From Parapedobacter pyrenivorans (GTDB taxonomy: Bacteria; Bacteroidota; Bacteroidia; Sphingobacteriales; Sphingobacteriaceae), in the NCBI RefSeq assembly GCF_014636865.1, contig NZ_BMER01000007.1, positions 219,699 to 283,698 of the forward strand: a stretch of 64,000 nucleotides of DNA, written 5' to 3'. Within the stretch, counting starts at the first letter, position 1. Every line of letters starts with the position of its first letter. Positions 26,447 through 36,858 of the stretch are shown here, one piece after another. A program made the translations under genes and the position numbers. The notes beneath the pieces were generated by a model. The model did no database searches. It was not told where the DNA came from and saw only the letters and a program-made list of their open reading frames with translations.

Positions 26447-28738
26447 ATGCGAAGAAGACATCAACTAATCAGGAAGCTGCTGGCGGGTTTAGCCGTCGCT
26501 TGTTTTGCCTTCCCCTATTCCTATGCGCAGGAACGCGATTTGGTGAAGTATGTGAACACCTTGCAGGGAACCGATTCTGAATGGTCGTTATCCTATGGAA
26601 ATACGTATCCCACTGTGGGGTTGCCCTTTGGTGTCCATTTCTTTTCCGCCCAAACCGGCAAAAACGGCGACGGCTGGAAATACCAATATAAAGCCACTAC
26701 CATCCGGGGATTTCAACAGGTTCACCAATGCAGCCCCTGGATGAACGATTACGCAGTTTTTTCGCTGATGCCGGGCGTCGGAAATCTGGTGGTCAACGAA
26801 GATGCGCGTGCGTTGGCATTCAGTCACGACCGCGAAGTTGCAAAACCGCACTACTATGCCGTGGAATTCGATAACGGCATACATACAGAAATAAGCCCTG
26901 TTGAACGGGGAGCGCATATGCGATTCAGCTTCCCCGGCAAGCAAAAAGCTTACTTGGTGTTGGACGGGTTTATCAAAGATAGCGAGGTAAAGATCATTCC
27001 GGAGGAGCGCAAGATTATCGGTTTTGTCAACAATGGACGTTTCGTACCCGGCAATTTCAGGAATTATTTCGTGCTTGTCTTTGACCGGGATTTCAAGAGT
27101 TTCGGTACCTGGGAGAACACGGAAGACCAGGTAAAGCCGGGGAATCGGTATGACGAGGGAAAAGGAGTGGGCGCTTATCTCGAATTCGCACCCGGCATTA
27201 CTGTTGAAGTAAAGGTGGCCTCCTCCTATATCAATCCCGATCAGGCGGAGCTGACCCTCAAGCAGGAGCTAGGGAATGCCAAAAATTTTGAAACGACAAA
27301 AAGCAAGGCTTTTGATAGTTGGAATACCCTGCTGAATCGCATCGTCGTAGAAGGTGGAACCGAAGAAGAAAAAGCGACGTTTTATTCCTGCCTGTTCCGC
27401 GCCAATCTGTTTTCGCGGAAATTTTTTGAAATCGATGCAGATGGTAACCCGTATTACTATAGTCCTTACGATGGCGAAATCCATTCAGGGTACATGTATA
27501 CCGACAATGGTTTTTGGGATACCTTTCGGGCACAGTTTCCCCTGAGCAACATCCTGCACCCAGAAATGCAGGGAAGGTACATGCAATCGTTGCTGGATGC
27601 CCAGAAACAGTCCGGTTTTTTTCCGACATGGTCTAATCCCGGGATGTCGGGCGTCATGATCGGCAACCATGCGATATCATTACTCGCCGATGCCTGGGCT
27701 AAGGGCATCCGGACGTTTGATCCCGACAGTGCACTAGCAGCTTACTACCACGAAACAACCAATAAAGGTTTTTGGGGTGGTTCTAACGGACGCGAGGGAT
27801 GGAAGGACTACTTTACAAAAGGCTATATTCCCTATGGTGAAATCCACGAAAGCACAGCCAAAACCTTGGAATACGCCTACGACGATTTCTGCGGTTACCA
27901 GTTGGCGAAGTCTATCGGCAATGATTTCTACGCCAACGTGTTTGCCCGGCAACTATATAATTACAAAAACGTGTTCGACCCGGGCGTCAACTTTGTGCGG
28001 GGGCGGCAGCCGGATGGTAAATGGCTTCCCGATTTCGATGCCGTTGAATGGGGTGGACCGTTTACGGAAGCCAATGCGTGGCAATATACGTGGTCGGTTT
28101 TGCACGATATAAATGGCCTCATTGATCTCATTGGTGGAGAAGCGCGCTTTAATGCGAAGCTGGATTCTTTTTTCACGATGGATCAACGGATCGAATACGG
28201 CACCTACGGTAAAGAAATCCATGAAATGCGGGAGATGCTGCTGGCAAAAATGGGACAATACGCGCATGGCAACCAGCCTACGCAACACGTTCCCTATCTC
28301 TACAACTTTAGCGGCCAGCCCTGGAAATCGCAAAAGCAGGTCCGCCAGGTCATGTCGCAGTTATACAATGCCACCGAAAAGGGCTATCCGGGCGATGAAG
28401 ACCAGGGCCAGATGTCATCCTGGTATGTACTGAGTGCATTAGGAATCTATAGCGTTTGTCCGGGAACGGATGAATACGTGATCGGCAGTCCGGTCTTTGA
28501 GAAGGCCACCATCACCTTGGAAAACGGGAAACGTTTTACCGTTCGGGCTAGGAAAAACGGTCCGAAGCATGTCTATATCCAATCCGCGCGCCTGAATGGA
28601 AAGTTGTATGACAAAAACTACATTACTTATGCTGATATCATCAACGGCGGAGAGATCGAGTTTGTGATGAGCGATGTCCCTAATTTTGAACGCGGGACTG
28701 ACGCAACGTCTAGGCCATTTTCCATGAGTCCACTGTAG
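26447..28738 (+). CDS. GH92 family hydrolase with Gln at the catalytic-acid position
   Basis: From ATG 26447 (Shine-Dalgarno-like AGAAAGGA upstream) the protein is 763 residues with a cleavable signal peptide (AFPYSYAQ), so it is periplasmic rather than lipidated. GH92 landmarks are YVNTLQGTDSEWSLSYGNTYPTV, NGFWDTFRAQFPL, VLHDINGLIDLIGG and GDEDQGQMSSWYVLSALG with the base Asp. Where the first GH92 has HANEPVH, this one reads HGNQPTQHV with Gln610. In characterised GH92 enzymes that remove mannose from mannose-1-phospho groups, Gln replaces the acid Glu, because phosphate is a good leaving group. It may therefore act on mannosyl-phosphate, or on a linkage not needing acid help. Confidence 0.93.
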   Translation: MRRRHQLIRKLLAGLAVACFAFPYSYAQERDLVKYVNTLQGTDSEWSLSYGNTYPTVGLPFGVHFFSAQTGKNGDGWKYQYKATTIRGFQQVHQCSPWMNDYAVFSLMPGVGNLVVNEDARALAFSHDREVAKPHYYAVEFDNGIHTEISPVERGAHMRFSFPGKQKAYLVLDGFIKDSEVKIIPEERKIIGFVNNGRFVPGNFRNYFVLVFDRDFKSFGTWENTEDQVKPGNRYDEGKGVGAYLEFAPGITVEVKVASSYINPDQAELTLKQELGNAKNFETTKSKAFDSWNTLLNRIVVEGGTEEEKATFYSCLFRANLFSRKFFEIDADGNPYYYSPYDGEIHSGYMYTDNGFWDTFRAQFPLSNILHPEMQGRYMQSLLDAQKQSGFFPTWSNPGMSGVMIGNHAISLLADAWAKGIRTFDPDSALAAYYHETTNKGFWGGSNGREGWKDYFTKGYIPYGEIHESTAKTLEYAYDDFCGYQLAKSIGNDFYANVFARQLYNYKNVFDPGVNFVRGRQPDGKWLPDFDAVEWGGPFTEANAWQYTWSVLHDINGLIDLIGGEARFNAKLDSFFTMDQRIEYGTYGKEIHEMREMLLAKMGQYAHGNQPTQHVPYLYNFSGQPWKSQKQVRQVMSQLYNATEKGYPGDEDQGQMSSWYVLSALGIYSVCPGTDEYVIGSPVFEKATITLENGKRFTVRARKNGPKHVYIQSARLNGKLYDKNYITYADIINGGEIEFVMSDVPNFERGTDATSRPFSMSPL

Positions 28739-28814
28739 CTAGTCGAAATTTCGGTTTCGGCAACCAATAAAGAGAACCATTATAGCACCCTAATTATAAG
28801 TTAAAATTTTGATT

Positions 28815-30542
28815 ATGAGGTTTTTTATGTACGCAGCGCTTGTTGCGCTTACGCTGGCGTCGTGCAGCAAACAAGGGTTTCTTGACCAGACACAATCGAC
28901 GGATCTGAATGAGCAGGTCGTGTTCTCGGACAGCGCCTACACCATCAATTTCCTTTCCAGTATGTATGCCGATATCGGCTTTGCTACCTGGCCGAAGCGA
29001 TTTGGCGGGGGTGGGCTAGACGCCTGTACCGACGAAGCGGAGGGCACCGGTTTAGGAAGCATCAATACATTCATCCAGTTTGCCACGGGCACGGTCAATT
29101 CGAATATGATTACCAAGGATGCCTGGACCACGGCTTACACCAATATCCGAAGGGCCAATATTATGCTCAAGAACGTGCCGGGGGCAAAATTCGGTGCCGA
29201 TATCAAAGTACGGGCAAAAGCTGAAACGCGCTTTTTGAGGGCCTACTATTATTTTGTTCTGCTGGAACACTACGGAGGGGTGCCCCTAATGGGAGATAGC
29301 GTATACCGTAAGGAGGATATTATTCCTGCCACGCGCAATACCTTTGAAGAGTGCGTAGAATATATTGTGGCGGAATGTGATGCGGCAGCGGAAGACTTGC
29401 CCTGGATGCACATCGGCGAAAACTATGGGCGTGTCAGCAAAGCGGCTTGTTATGGGCTGAAATCCCGTCTGCTGCTGTATGCCGCCAGCCCGTTGTTTAA
29501 TGGGGGAGCGACAGTGACGGACGAGCGTTTACGGTCGGTTGTCGGCTATCCGGATGCCAACTCATCGAGGTGGGAACGGGCCGAACAGGCGGCGCTTCAG
29601 GTAATGGATGGCTCGGGCGGACAGTATGCATTACATGTTGATAACGAAACAGAACCGGGCTACGGATTTTATGAGGTTTTCCAGTTGAGAAAGAACTCCG
29701 AGTACCTGCTGGCCCGGATGCAGGCTTCAAACAGCGACTTAGAAGGTATCTGGAATCCGCCGACCTTTGGGGTTTCAAGTCCCGGTGCCCGTCCCTATCT
29801 TGAAATGGTGAATGCATTCGGTATGAAGAATGGAATGCCCATTGACGACCCGGCATCCGGTTACGATCCCCAACAGCCTTACAAAGACCGGGACCCGAGG
29901 TTTGCCAATACCATCACGCGCGACCAGTCGCTGGTTTTTCACCGCGATGGGCTGGCAAGGCGGCCGGTTAATATCTACGTCAATAAAACCGATCCCAATA
30001 ACGTCACATCCGGTCAGGATGCTGTCTACAAGGGTACACCAACAGGATATTATACGTATAAGATGCTTAATCGGGATGTGGCTGCGGATTGGTTTAACAC
30101 GTATACACCACGGTGTCTTCCCATCATACGGTATGCGGAAATACTATTGAACTACGCCGAAGCGCGTAACGAACGGCTGGCATCGCCCGACCAGGAAGTT
30201 TACCAAGCGGTCGAAGCCATCCGCGAACGGGCAGGCCTTTCGCCCTACCAATTACGCACGGGATTAAGCCAGGCTGAAATGCGGGAGATTATCCGTAATG
30301 AGCGACGGAAGGAACTAGCCTTCGAAGGACACCGGTTTTTTGACGTCAGGCGTTGGATGATTGCGGAGGTTGTTGAAAACAGTCAATTGCACGGCACCGA
30401 ACCAGTACGGACATCATCAGGCATTGCCTACCAAACCATAGACGTACGAAAGCGCGTATTTGATCAACGCATGTATTTATGGCCCATTCCGCAGTCGGAA
30501 GTGGCTAAATCAACCGATTTATTGCAAAACCCGGGCTATTGA
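28815..30542 (+). CDS. SusD/RagB family glycan-binding lipoprotein (first copy)
   Basis: From ATG 28815 the protein is 575 residues with a lipoprotein signal (LTLASC, Cys17). It has the SusD TPR-like helices (KAETRFLRAYYYFVLLEHYGGVPL) and the C-terminal block IRNERRKELAFEGHRFFDVRRWM. It would sit over a SusC pore at the cell surface and bind glycan. It is strongly similar to the SusD at 35143, most clearly in the last 120 residues, so the two are paralogues. It is unusual in coming before, not after, the nearest SusC, with DUF5004 and DUF4961 genes between. Confidence 0.95.
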   Translation: MRFFMYAALVALTLASCSKQGFLDQTQSTDLNEQVVFSDSAYTINFLSSMYADIGFATWPKRFGGGGLDACTDEAEGTGLGSINTFIQFATGTVNSNMITKDAWTTAYTNIRRANIMLKNVPGAKFGADIKVRAKAETRFLRAYYYFVLLEHYGGVPLMGDSVYRKEDIIPATRNTFEECVEYIVAECDAAAEDLPWMHIGENYGRVSKAACYGLKSRLLLYAASPLFNGGATVTDERLRSVVGYPDANSSRWERAEQAALQVMDGSGGQYALHVDNETEPGYGFYEVFQLRKNSEYLLARMQASNSDLEGIWNPPTFGVSSPGARPYLEMVNAFGMKNGMPIDDPASGYDPQQPYKDRDPRFANTITRDQSLVFHRDGLARRPVNIYVNKTDPNNVTSGQDAVYKGTPTGYYTYKMLNRDVAADWFNTYTPRCLPIIRYAEILLNYAEARNERLASPDQEVYQAVEAIRERAGLSPYQLRTGLSQAEMREIIRNERRKELAFEGHRFFDVRRWMIAEVVENSQLHGTEPVRTSSGIAYQTIDVRKRVFDQRMYLWPIPQSEVAKSTDLLQNPGY

Positions 30543-30559
30543 TTGTCCGACAAACCTAT

Positions 30560-31018
30560 ATGAAGATGAAAACCAATTTAGTAGCATCTACCGTGTTCAT
30601 GGCCCTGGGGCTGGTAGGACTCTCGTCATGTGAAGATGGAATATCAGAAATGGCGACAGAAGAAACGGTGAAAGACATCACCGGAAGTTGGAAAGTGGTG
30701 CAGCTGACGAGAAACGGAGAAGATTTGAGCCAGCGCTTAGACCTGTCCGATTTCCGTATCGATTTTAATGCGGATGGGACCTACACACTGGCTGAACAAT
30801 TGCCGTTTATTGCCGATGCGTCGGGATCCTATCGACTCAGCGACCCGCAATATCCGTTTTCGCTGATTTTAAGACCAGCGGGCATCGAAGAGGACGTGGT
30901 GGCCAGGTTTCAATTTCCGACCGTTGCAGGCAAGCGACAGTTGAGCCTTTCTTTCAGCCTCGGGTGTGAAAGCAATACTTATCAATATAATTTCGAACGC
31001 GAAAACCAAGACTTATGA
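30560..31018 (+). CDS. DUF5004 lipocalin-like lipoprotein
   Basis: From ATG 30560 the protein is 152 residues with a lipoprotein signal (GLSSC, Cys24) and a lipocalin-like opening ITGSWKVVQLTRNGEDLSQRL, then short strands FRIDFNADGTYTL and SGSYRLSDPQYPFSLIL. DUF5004 proteins appear in glycan loci next to DUF4961 and SusC/SusD and are thought to be accessory surface glycan-binding proteins, though binding has rarely been shown. Its stop overlaps the DUF4961 start in an ATGA arrangement, so the pair is co-translated. Confidence 0.82.
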   Translation: MKMKTNLVASTVFMALGLVGLSSCEDGISEMATEETVKDITGSWKVVQLTRNGEDLSQRLDLSDFRIDFNADGTYTLAEQLPFIADASGSYRLSDPQYPFSLILRPAGIEEDVVARFQFPTVAGKRQLSLSFSLGCESNTYQYNFERENQDL

Positions 31019-32004
31019 AACGGGCAACTCATACCTTACTATATGGCTATCTTCTCGTAGGCCTTTTCGTTACGATGTTCCTCGTGCATTGCGGATTGAC
31101 GGCGCTAACCGTCACCGTACCTGAAAAAGCAACGGTAAACGAACGCGTCACTTTTGTGATGCACAGCGGTGCGGAACCACGGATAGAAGAACCGGGAACC
31201 TATACTACACAGTTGCTTGCGGGGATCATGGTTCCCAAAAGCTGGAATGCCAGAACGAATGCAGTGCTGACGTTTACCAGTCCGAAGGGAAATGGCGTCT
31301 TGCGGATGATTCCCGATTCGGAAATCGAACCGGTCTCCGGCGTGAGCTGGCATCAGGCTGCAAAGAATATGTTTGGTATCGGACCAAACCTGGTGGACGA
31401 CTTCGAATGGATTGTGTACCGGAGTACGCAGTCCTATACATTTAGAAATAACGAGGATATCGATTTTGATGTCAATGTGGAGTGCAATGTCGGGTCGGAG
31501 AATATGCTCGTCAAGTTGGGATTTTATGTCGGTTCTTCCATAGAAAATCTCCGTCCGGAAGATACGGACTACAAAAAGGTTGCGTTTTCGCAGTCGTTTG
31601 AAGTGACCGGTGGCGAGGGCGACTTGATCGACTTTGTCAACCCGCAGCTGGCCACCGTGCAACCTGTCAGGAGTCTGGATAACGATATCATTACATTAAT
31701 GTTCGATGCGGGGGTTACGCAAACCGCACTCGAAAACGAGGATGATATCTATTTGACGATTCAGGGTTTTGATGAAGCGGGGCTACTCGTAGCCGAAGTG
31801 AACGAACAAACCGGTAAAACCCGGCTTACGAGTATCGGCGGAAAAAGATTTCTAATCGATTTCTGGCCGCGTGGTTATTTCAGTCTTGAAAGTGTCCAAC
31901 GGATAGCCCGCCTGGAATATTTTGTTACCGACGCCAGTGGTATCCGACGTGTTGGATACGGCAACACCGACGAACCCTTTACGTACACTTTTCGCTGTCA
32001 ATAA
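31015..32004 (+). CDS. DUF4961 PUL accessory protein
   Basis: The 329-residue protein has an N-terminal hydrophobic segment (about residues 8-26, LLYGYLLVGLFVTMFLVHC) and then beta-sandwich repeats: VTVPEKATVNERVTFVMHSG (about 31-60) and later strands ending in a Cys near the C-terminus. The segment could be a lipoprotein signal (Cys26), but His at -1 is atypical. DUF4961 is found almost only beside DUF5004 and SusC/D, as here, and is presumed to be a surface glycan-binding accessory. The start overlaps the previous stop by 4 nt. SusC follows after 11 nt. Confidence 0.8.
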   Translation: MKRATHTLLYGYLLVGLFVTMFLVHCGLTALTVTVPEKATVNERVTFVMHSGAEPRIEEPGTYTTQLLAGIMVPKSWNARTNAVLTFTSPKGNGVLRMIPDSEIEPVSGVSWHQAAKNMFGIGPNLVDDFEWIVYRSTQSYTFRNNEDIDFDVNVECNVGSENMLVKLGFYVGSSIENLRPEDTDYKKVAFSQSFEVTGGEGDLIDFVNPQLATVQPVRSLDNDIITLMFDAGVTQTALENEDDIYLTIQGFDEAGLLVAEVNEQTGKTRLTSIGGKRFLIDFWPRGYFSLESVQRIARLEYFVTDASGIRRVGYGNTDEPFTYTFRCQ

Positions 32005-32015
32005 ATACCTTGAAC

Positions 32016-35000
32016 ATGTTGAATCACTATATAAAAGTCAGTGCAACCGGTTTACTCCTGCTGGTCGCCGTAAACCGCGGTGTACAAGCAAGATCTATTA
32101 AATCAATCGACGTGCGTAGCACGATCTGTCAAATCGGAATGAACAGCGCGATCAAAGTAGTCGACGAATATGGGAAACCACTCCCGGCCGTAAAAATCTA
32201 TTCTTTGCAAAACGAACTGCTAGGAGAGACAAACGAACAGGGTGAGGTTGATCTCGTGGTTAACGACCCGGATATGCACATTTCACTACGACATCCAGCC
32301 TACTATGCAAAGACATTGCCAGCAGGAGCGATGCGTACGGTGGCGATGATCCCGATTTACCTGCAAGCGCCGGATACGGTTGACGTGGTGCATGACAAAC
32401 GGGATCGGAACGCAGTGATTGGATCCGTCGCGGCCGTTTACAACAGCCAACTTAAATCCACACCCACGCCTTTATACCTGAACGCACTTACAGGGAGGCT
32501 TCCTGGCTTGTACACCCAAGAAACCAACGGCTTCCGGTCGGTGCGCACCTCGCCGATTACCGCAAATGACCTGGCTGGTTCGTTGCCGACAGACGCAACT
32601 AAATACAGCACCAGCCTGAGTGACAATTCGGAGCTGGCTTTCCAATTGCGCGGACAAAACCCCGTCGTGTTAATCGACGGTGTACAACGGGAGATTTATT
32701 CGATCGATCCGGAGAGTATCGAATCGATCACCGTAGCGAAAGACGCTTTGTCGGCCATTCTCCTCGGGCAACGGAGTTCCCGCGGGGTGCTGCAGGTAAC
32801 AACCAAGAAAGGAAAGCCCGGTCCGCCGCGTATTTCCTTTACCGCGCAAACCGGTGTGCAGAACGCCTTGAAACAGCCCGAGCCTTTGAATGCAGCTCAA
32901 TATGCCTACCTATATAATGAGGCGTTATTAAACAGCGGGCGTCCAGCTGTATATACCCAGGAGGACTTTGACGCGTTCAAAAGCGGGGGCGACCCGGTTT
33001 TTTACCCAGATGTGAATTGGTACGATGCGGTTCTGAAAAATAACAACCCAATCACCAAGTACAATCTTGGGGTAAACGGGGGGACAAAGATTGCCCGCTA
33101 TGCCTTATCACTGAGCTACATGAATCAAGACGGCATGTTCCAGTCGTCCGATCAGTTCAACTATGAAACCAACTTGAGACAGCAACGGTATCTGATAAAT
33201 AGTTCCATTGATGTCGATGTAACGAGCGATCTGACCATTGGGCTGCAACTGTTCGGCCGGATTCAGGAAGGGCGCCACCCCGGTGCGGGTGTTGGCAACA
33301 TCCTGAATGCGCTGCATTCAACTCCCAATAGTGCGTATCCTATTTTTAACGACGATGGTAGCTACGGAGGCTCGGCTGAGTATCCGACCAATCTTTATCA
33401 ACTGGTTACCGGATCCGGATATCGCTTGGACAATACACGGGATGTGATGGCCAACCTTGATTTCAACTATCGGTTTGACCGATGGCTGCCAGGGCTGTAT
33501 GCCGGGGGCAAGTTAAACGTATCGTCCACTTCCTCCAGTTTGGTCGACCGGAATCGTCAGCAGCCGGTTTACGATGTCCGGTACAATGACGCCGGAGAGC
33601 TGGTGTATGTACGCTATGGAAATATTGCAGATCAACCCAACTCCTTTGCGACGACATCAACAGCCAATTTCATTTACTACCAAGGTAACATCGGATACGA
33701 TACACAGCTAAACGGCGATCACCGGATAGGGGCCCGGATTTTTATGGATCAACAGACCGCCAACTACCAGTTCGATTTGCCCGCGATTCATACGAATGTG
33801 GCAGCCACCGCAAATTATGCTTACCAAAAGAAATATTTTGCTGAGTTTGCTGCAAATTATTCTGGTTTTAACCGCTTTCTGCCGGGGAAAAAGTTTGGGC
33901 TGTTTTACGCCGTCGGCCTGGCATGGGACGTGGCACAGGAGTCTTTTCTGGACGAACAATCCGATTGGTTGACGGAGCTCAAATTGCGGGCTACGTATGG
34001 CAAAACCGGAAATACCAACGAAGGCTCGCTGGGTTATTACAGCTGGCGCGCATCCTACGGCCAGGATGGAAACAACGGCTACAACGTGGGTTCGGAATAC
34101 TCGTTCGTTAGCAGCTTGATAGAAAAAGGGCTGGCCAATGTAGAAGGCACGTGGGAAAAAGGACGTAAACTTAATGTAGGACTGGATATATCGTTATGGA
34201 GTTCCCTCAGTTTATCTGCGGAATACTACCAGGATAACTATTACGACCTACTGCAGCAACGGGGATCCACCATCGAGCTGATTGGGATTGGATACCCGAA
34301 CGAAAATATCGGGAAGAATCGGTATGAAGGACAGGAACTAACTATTACCTATCAGAATAGGGCAGGAAACTTCCATTATTTTGTTGCGGCGAATGCTTCG
34401 CGGATGCGTACGGAAGTCGTTTATATGAACGAAGTTTTCCAACAGTATGCGTGGAGCCGCCGTACCGGTATGCCTGTGGGACAAACGTTTGGCTACCTGG
34501 CAGACGGACTGATTCGTGACCAGGCCGAAGCCAATGCCGCGCCACTACTGGGCGGGAATGAAGTGCATCCGGGCGACGTAAAACTGGTCGATCTGAACAA
34601 CGATGGTATCATTAATATCTACGACCAGACCGCAATCGGCAACACCAAGCCGTTGCTCTATTTCGGGACGACCATTGGATTCAATTTCGCAGGTCTAGAT
34701 TTCAGCGTGTTGTTGCAGGGCGTTGCCAATCGTACCTATCAACAGACGGACTATTCCTTCGGAAGTAGTGGAGAACGGCAGGGATATGCGTACTTGCTAG
34801 GGCGGTGGACACCGGAGACAGCCGAAACGGCAACCTACCCACGCCTCACTGTCGGTTCCGATCCAACCAATACGCCGCATCTCAATACGTCCAGCTATTG
34901 GACACGTTCGGGAGAATACCTGCGGGTACGTAATATCGATTTGGGCTACACGTTCCCCTTTCACCTAAGCCGGAAGATACGGGTCTCCACGCTCCGCGTT

Positions 35001-35123
35001 TTCGCTAATGCACAGAATCTGTTTACCGTTACACCCTACGACCGGCTGGACCCGGAAATACATGGTGATACAGCCTATCCCATCCAGCGCGTGATCAGTT
35101 TTGGGGTAAACATCAAATTATAA
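32016..35123 (+). CDS. SusC/RagA-like outer-membrane transporter, divergent N-terminus
   Basis: From ATG 32016 the protein is 1035 residues: a signal peptide, a carboxypeptidase-D-like regulatory domain (AIKVVDEYGKPLPAVKIYSL, about 48-110), a plug (ALTGRLPGLYTQE ... PVVLIDGVQREIYSIDPESIESITVAKDA) and a 22-strand barrel ending in VISFGVNIKL. The usual TonB box (EVVVVGYG) is missing: the stretch before the plug reads DTVDVVHDKRDRNAVIGSVAAVYNSQL. It is still expected to import oligosaccharide with the SusD that follows 19 nt later, but how it couples to TonB is unclear. It is less similar to the second SusC (36859) than the two SusD are to one another. Confidence 0.92.
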   Translation: MLNHYIKVSATGLLLLVAVNRGVQARSIKSIDVRSTICQIGMNSAIKVVDEYGKPLPAVKIYSLQNELLGETNEQGEVDLVVNDPDMHISLRHPAYYAKTLPAGAMRTVAMIPIYLQAPDTVDVVHDKRDRNAVIGSVAAVYNSQLKSTPTPLYLNALTGRLPGLYTQETNGFRSVRTSPITANDLAGSLPTDATKYSTSLSDNSELAFQLRGQNPVVLIDGVQREIYSIDPESIESITVAKDALSAILLGQRSSRGVLQVTTKKGKPGPPRISFTAQTGVQNALKQPEPLNAAQYAYLYNEALLNSGRPAVYTQEDFDAFKSGGDPVFYPDVNWYDAVLKNNNPITKYNLGVNGGTKIARYALSLSYMNQDGMFQSSDQFNYETNLRQQRYLINSSIDVDVTSDLTIGLQLFGRIQEGRHPGAGVGNILNALHSTPNSAYPIFNDDGSYGGSAEYPTNLYQLVTGSGYRLDNTRDVMANLDFNYRFDRWLPGLYAGGKLNVSSTSSSLVDRNRQQPVYDVRYNDAGELVYVRYGNIADQPNSFATTSTANFIYYQGNIGYDTQLNGDHRIGARIFMDQQTANYQFDLPAIHTNVAATANYAYQKKYFAEFAANYSGFNRFLPGKKFGLFYAVGLAWDVAQESFLDEQSDWLTELKLRATYGKTGNTNEGSLGYYSWRASYGQDGNNGYNVGSEYSFVSSLIEKGLANVEGTWEKGRKLNVGLDISLWSSLSLSAEYYQDNYYDLLQQRGSTIELIGIGYPNENIGKNRYEGQELTITYQNRAGNFHYFVAANASRMRTEVVYMNEVFQQYAWSRRTGMPVGQTFGYLADGLIRDQAEANAAPLLGGNEVHPGDVKLVDLNNDGIINIYDQTAIGNTKPLLYFGTTIGFNFAGLDFSVLLQGVANRTYQQTDYSFGSSGERQGYAYLLGRWTPETAETATYPRLTVGSDPTNTPHLNTSSYWTRSGEYLRVRNIDLGYTFPFHLSRKIRVSTLRVFANAQNLFTVTPYDRLDPEIHGDTAYPIQRVISFGVNIKL

Positions 35124-35142
35124 CCTGAAATCAGTTAACGAT

Positions 35143-36825
35143 ATGAACCCTATACATTTAAAATGGATTGTTCTCGTCGGAACCATCATCTCCTTTTTCG
35201 CTTGTCAGAGCGACCTTGAGGTAGAACCCATCGAACTGCAGACGTTGTATCAAGTATTTGACAAGAATGATTCAGCAGGTGTAGAAGCCAACCGGTTTTT
35301 GTTGGATTGCTACCGTTTTCTGCCAGCGACGGGAAATCGGGTGGGCGGAGACTTTCTGGATGCCGCGACGGACGATGCCGTTTCTTCTAACCCTACAAAC
35401 ACCTCCGTGCAACAATTGGCCACAGGATCGTATGCTTCCGATAATTATCAGGATAACCTATGGGCATCATGGTATCAAGGCATACGCCGGACCAGCATTT
35501 TTATTACCCATATCGATCGGGTACCTTTGAACGGAAAACTGGCCAATGGAACGCCATTCAATAGGGTATGGAAAGCAGAAGCCCGGTTTTTGCGGGCGCT
35601 GTTCTATTTCGAACTGGTAAAGCGCCATGGCGGGATACCGTTGCTCGGCAATAAGGTGTATCAACTGAATGACAACATCGAGCTGCCGCGCGCGGATTTC
35701 CAGGAATGCGTTGCATTTATCATAGGCGAATGTGATGCCATTAAAGATAGCTTGCGGACCGATCCGTTTAATCTTCCCTTTTACGAGAGACCAACCAAAG
35801 CTGCGGCATTGGCCTTGAAATCACGGGTACTGTTATACGCAGCCAGTCCGCTGTTTAACGGTGAAAATATCGATCCGCAAAATCCCCTTACGGGCTATAC
35901 GGATTTTTCTGCTACCCGATGGGAAGCGGCAGAAAACGCAGCAACCGCGGTGATGGAACTGGATCTGTTTACGCTCGAGCCGGAGTTTAAGGATATATTC
36001 ATAACCCGCAATCAGGAGCGTATATTTTCGAAGCAAGGCGGACCCAATACCAGTCTGGAAAACGCCAACGGGCCGGTCGGGTATTCCACCGGCGTCAACA
36101 ACGGCCGGACGAGTCCGACCCAGGAACTGGTAAATGCATTCGGCATGGTAAACGGATTGCCAATCGACGATCCGAATTCTGGATACAACGCAGACGACCC
36201 TTATGTGAACCGGGACGAGCGTTTTTATGCCACAATCTTTTACAACGGTGCCCCATGGCTGGGCCGGCCGGTGGAAACCTTTGAAGGCGGAGCCGATAAG
36301 CCTGGGGGTACCAAGCAGCAGACGAAAACCGGTTATTATTTGCGGAAATTTATGGGTGATTTCGAATCGGCGGTTAATTACAGCAACGTCAACCACGATC
36401 ATATCCTTTTCCGTTATGCCGAAGTACTATTGAATTTTGCCGAGGCCCGAAACGAACGGCTAGCTGCGCCCGATCAAGAGGTATACAGCGCAGTGGAGCA
36501 AATCAGGGAACGCGCAGGGTTGACGCCTTTTCAGCTTCCCGCTGGACTTAGCCAATCAGCCATGCGCGAAATCATCCGGAATGAACGCCGTAAGGAACTT
36601 GCTTTTGAAGAGCACCGGTTTTATGACGTAAGGCGATGGAAGATCGCCGAAACGGAATTCAACAAAGAGCTGTCGGCAATGACTAGCTATCAGACCGGTA
36701 CTGGAATCATCCGACAGCAGACGCCGGTATTGAAAATGAATTTCGAAGAGCGGATGTACCTGGCACCGATTCCGTTTAATGAGGTTATCAAAAATCCACA
36801 AATGACACAGAATCCCGGTTGGTAA
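35143..36825 (+). CDS. SusD/RagB family glycan-binding lipoprotein (second copy)
   Basis: The 560-residue lipoprotein (SFFAC, Cys21) has SusD features AEARFLRALFYFELVKRHGGIPLLG, FAEARNERLAAPDQEVYSAVEQIRERAGLTPF and the C-terminal IRNERRKELAFEEHRFYDVRRWKI. It follows the divergent SusC in the canonical C-then-D order, so these two probably form a pair. Similarity to the SusD at 28815 is so high in the C-terminal part that a local duplication is likely. A second SusC follows after 33 nt. Confidence 0.95.
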   Translation: MNPIHLKWIVLVGTIISFFACQSDLEVEPIELQTLYQVFDKNDSAGVEANRFLLDCYRFLPATGNRVGGDFLDAATDDAVSSNPTNTSVQQLATGSYASDNYQDNLWASWYQGIRRTSIFITHIDRVPLNGKLANGTPFNRVWKAEARFLRALFYFELVKRHGGIPLLGNKVYQLNDNIELPRADFQECVAFIIGECDAIKDSLRTDPFNLPFYERPTKAAALALKSRVLLYAASPLFNGENIDPQNPLTGYTDFSATRWEAAENAATAVMELDLFTLEPEFKDIFITRNQERIFSKQGGPNTSLENANGPVGYSTGVNNGRTSPTQELVNAFGMVNGLPIDDPNSGYNADDPYVNRDERFYATIFYNGAPWLGRPVETFEGGADKPGGTKQQTKTGYYLRKFMGDFESAVNYSNVNHDHILFRYAEVLLNFAEARNERLAAPDQEVYSAVEQIRERAGLTPFQLPAGLSQSAMREIIRNERRKELAFEEHRFYDVRRWKIAETEFNKELSAMTSYQTGTGIIRQQTPVLKMNFEERMYLAPIPFNEVIKNPQMTQNPGW

Positions 36826-36858
36826 TCAGATGGTTTAATTGCTATTAGGAAGAAACAG

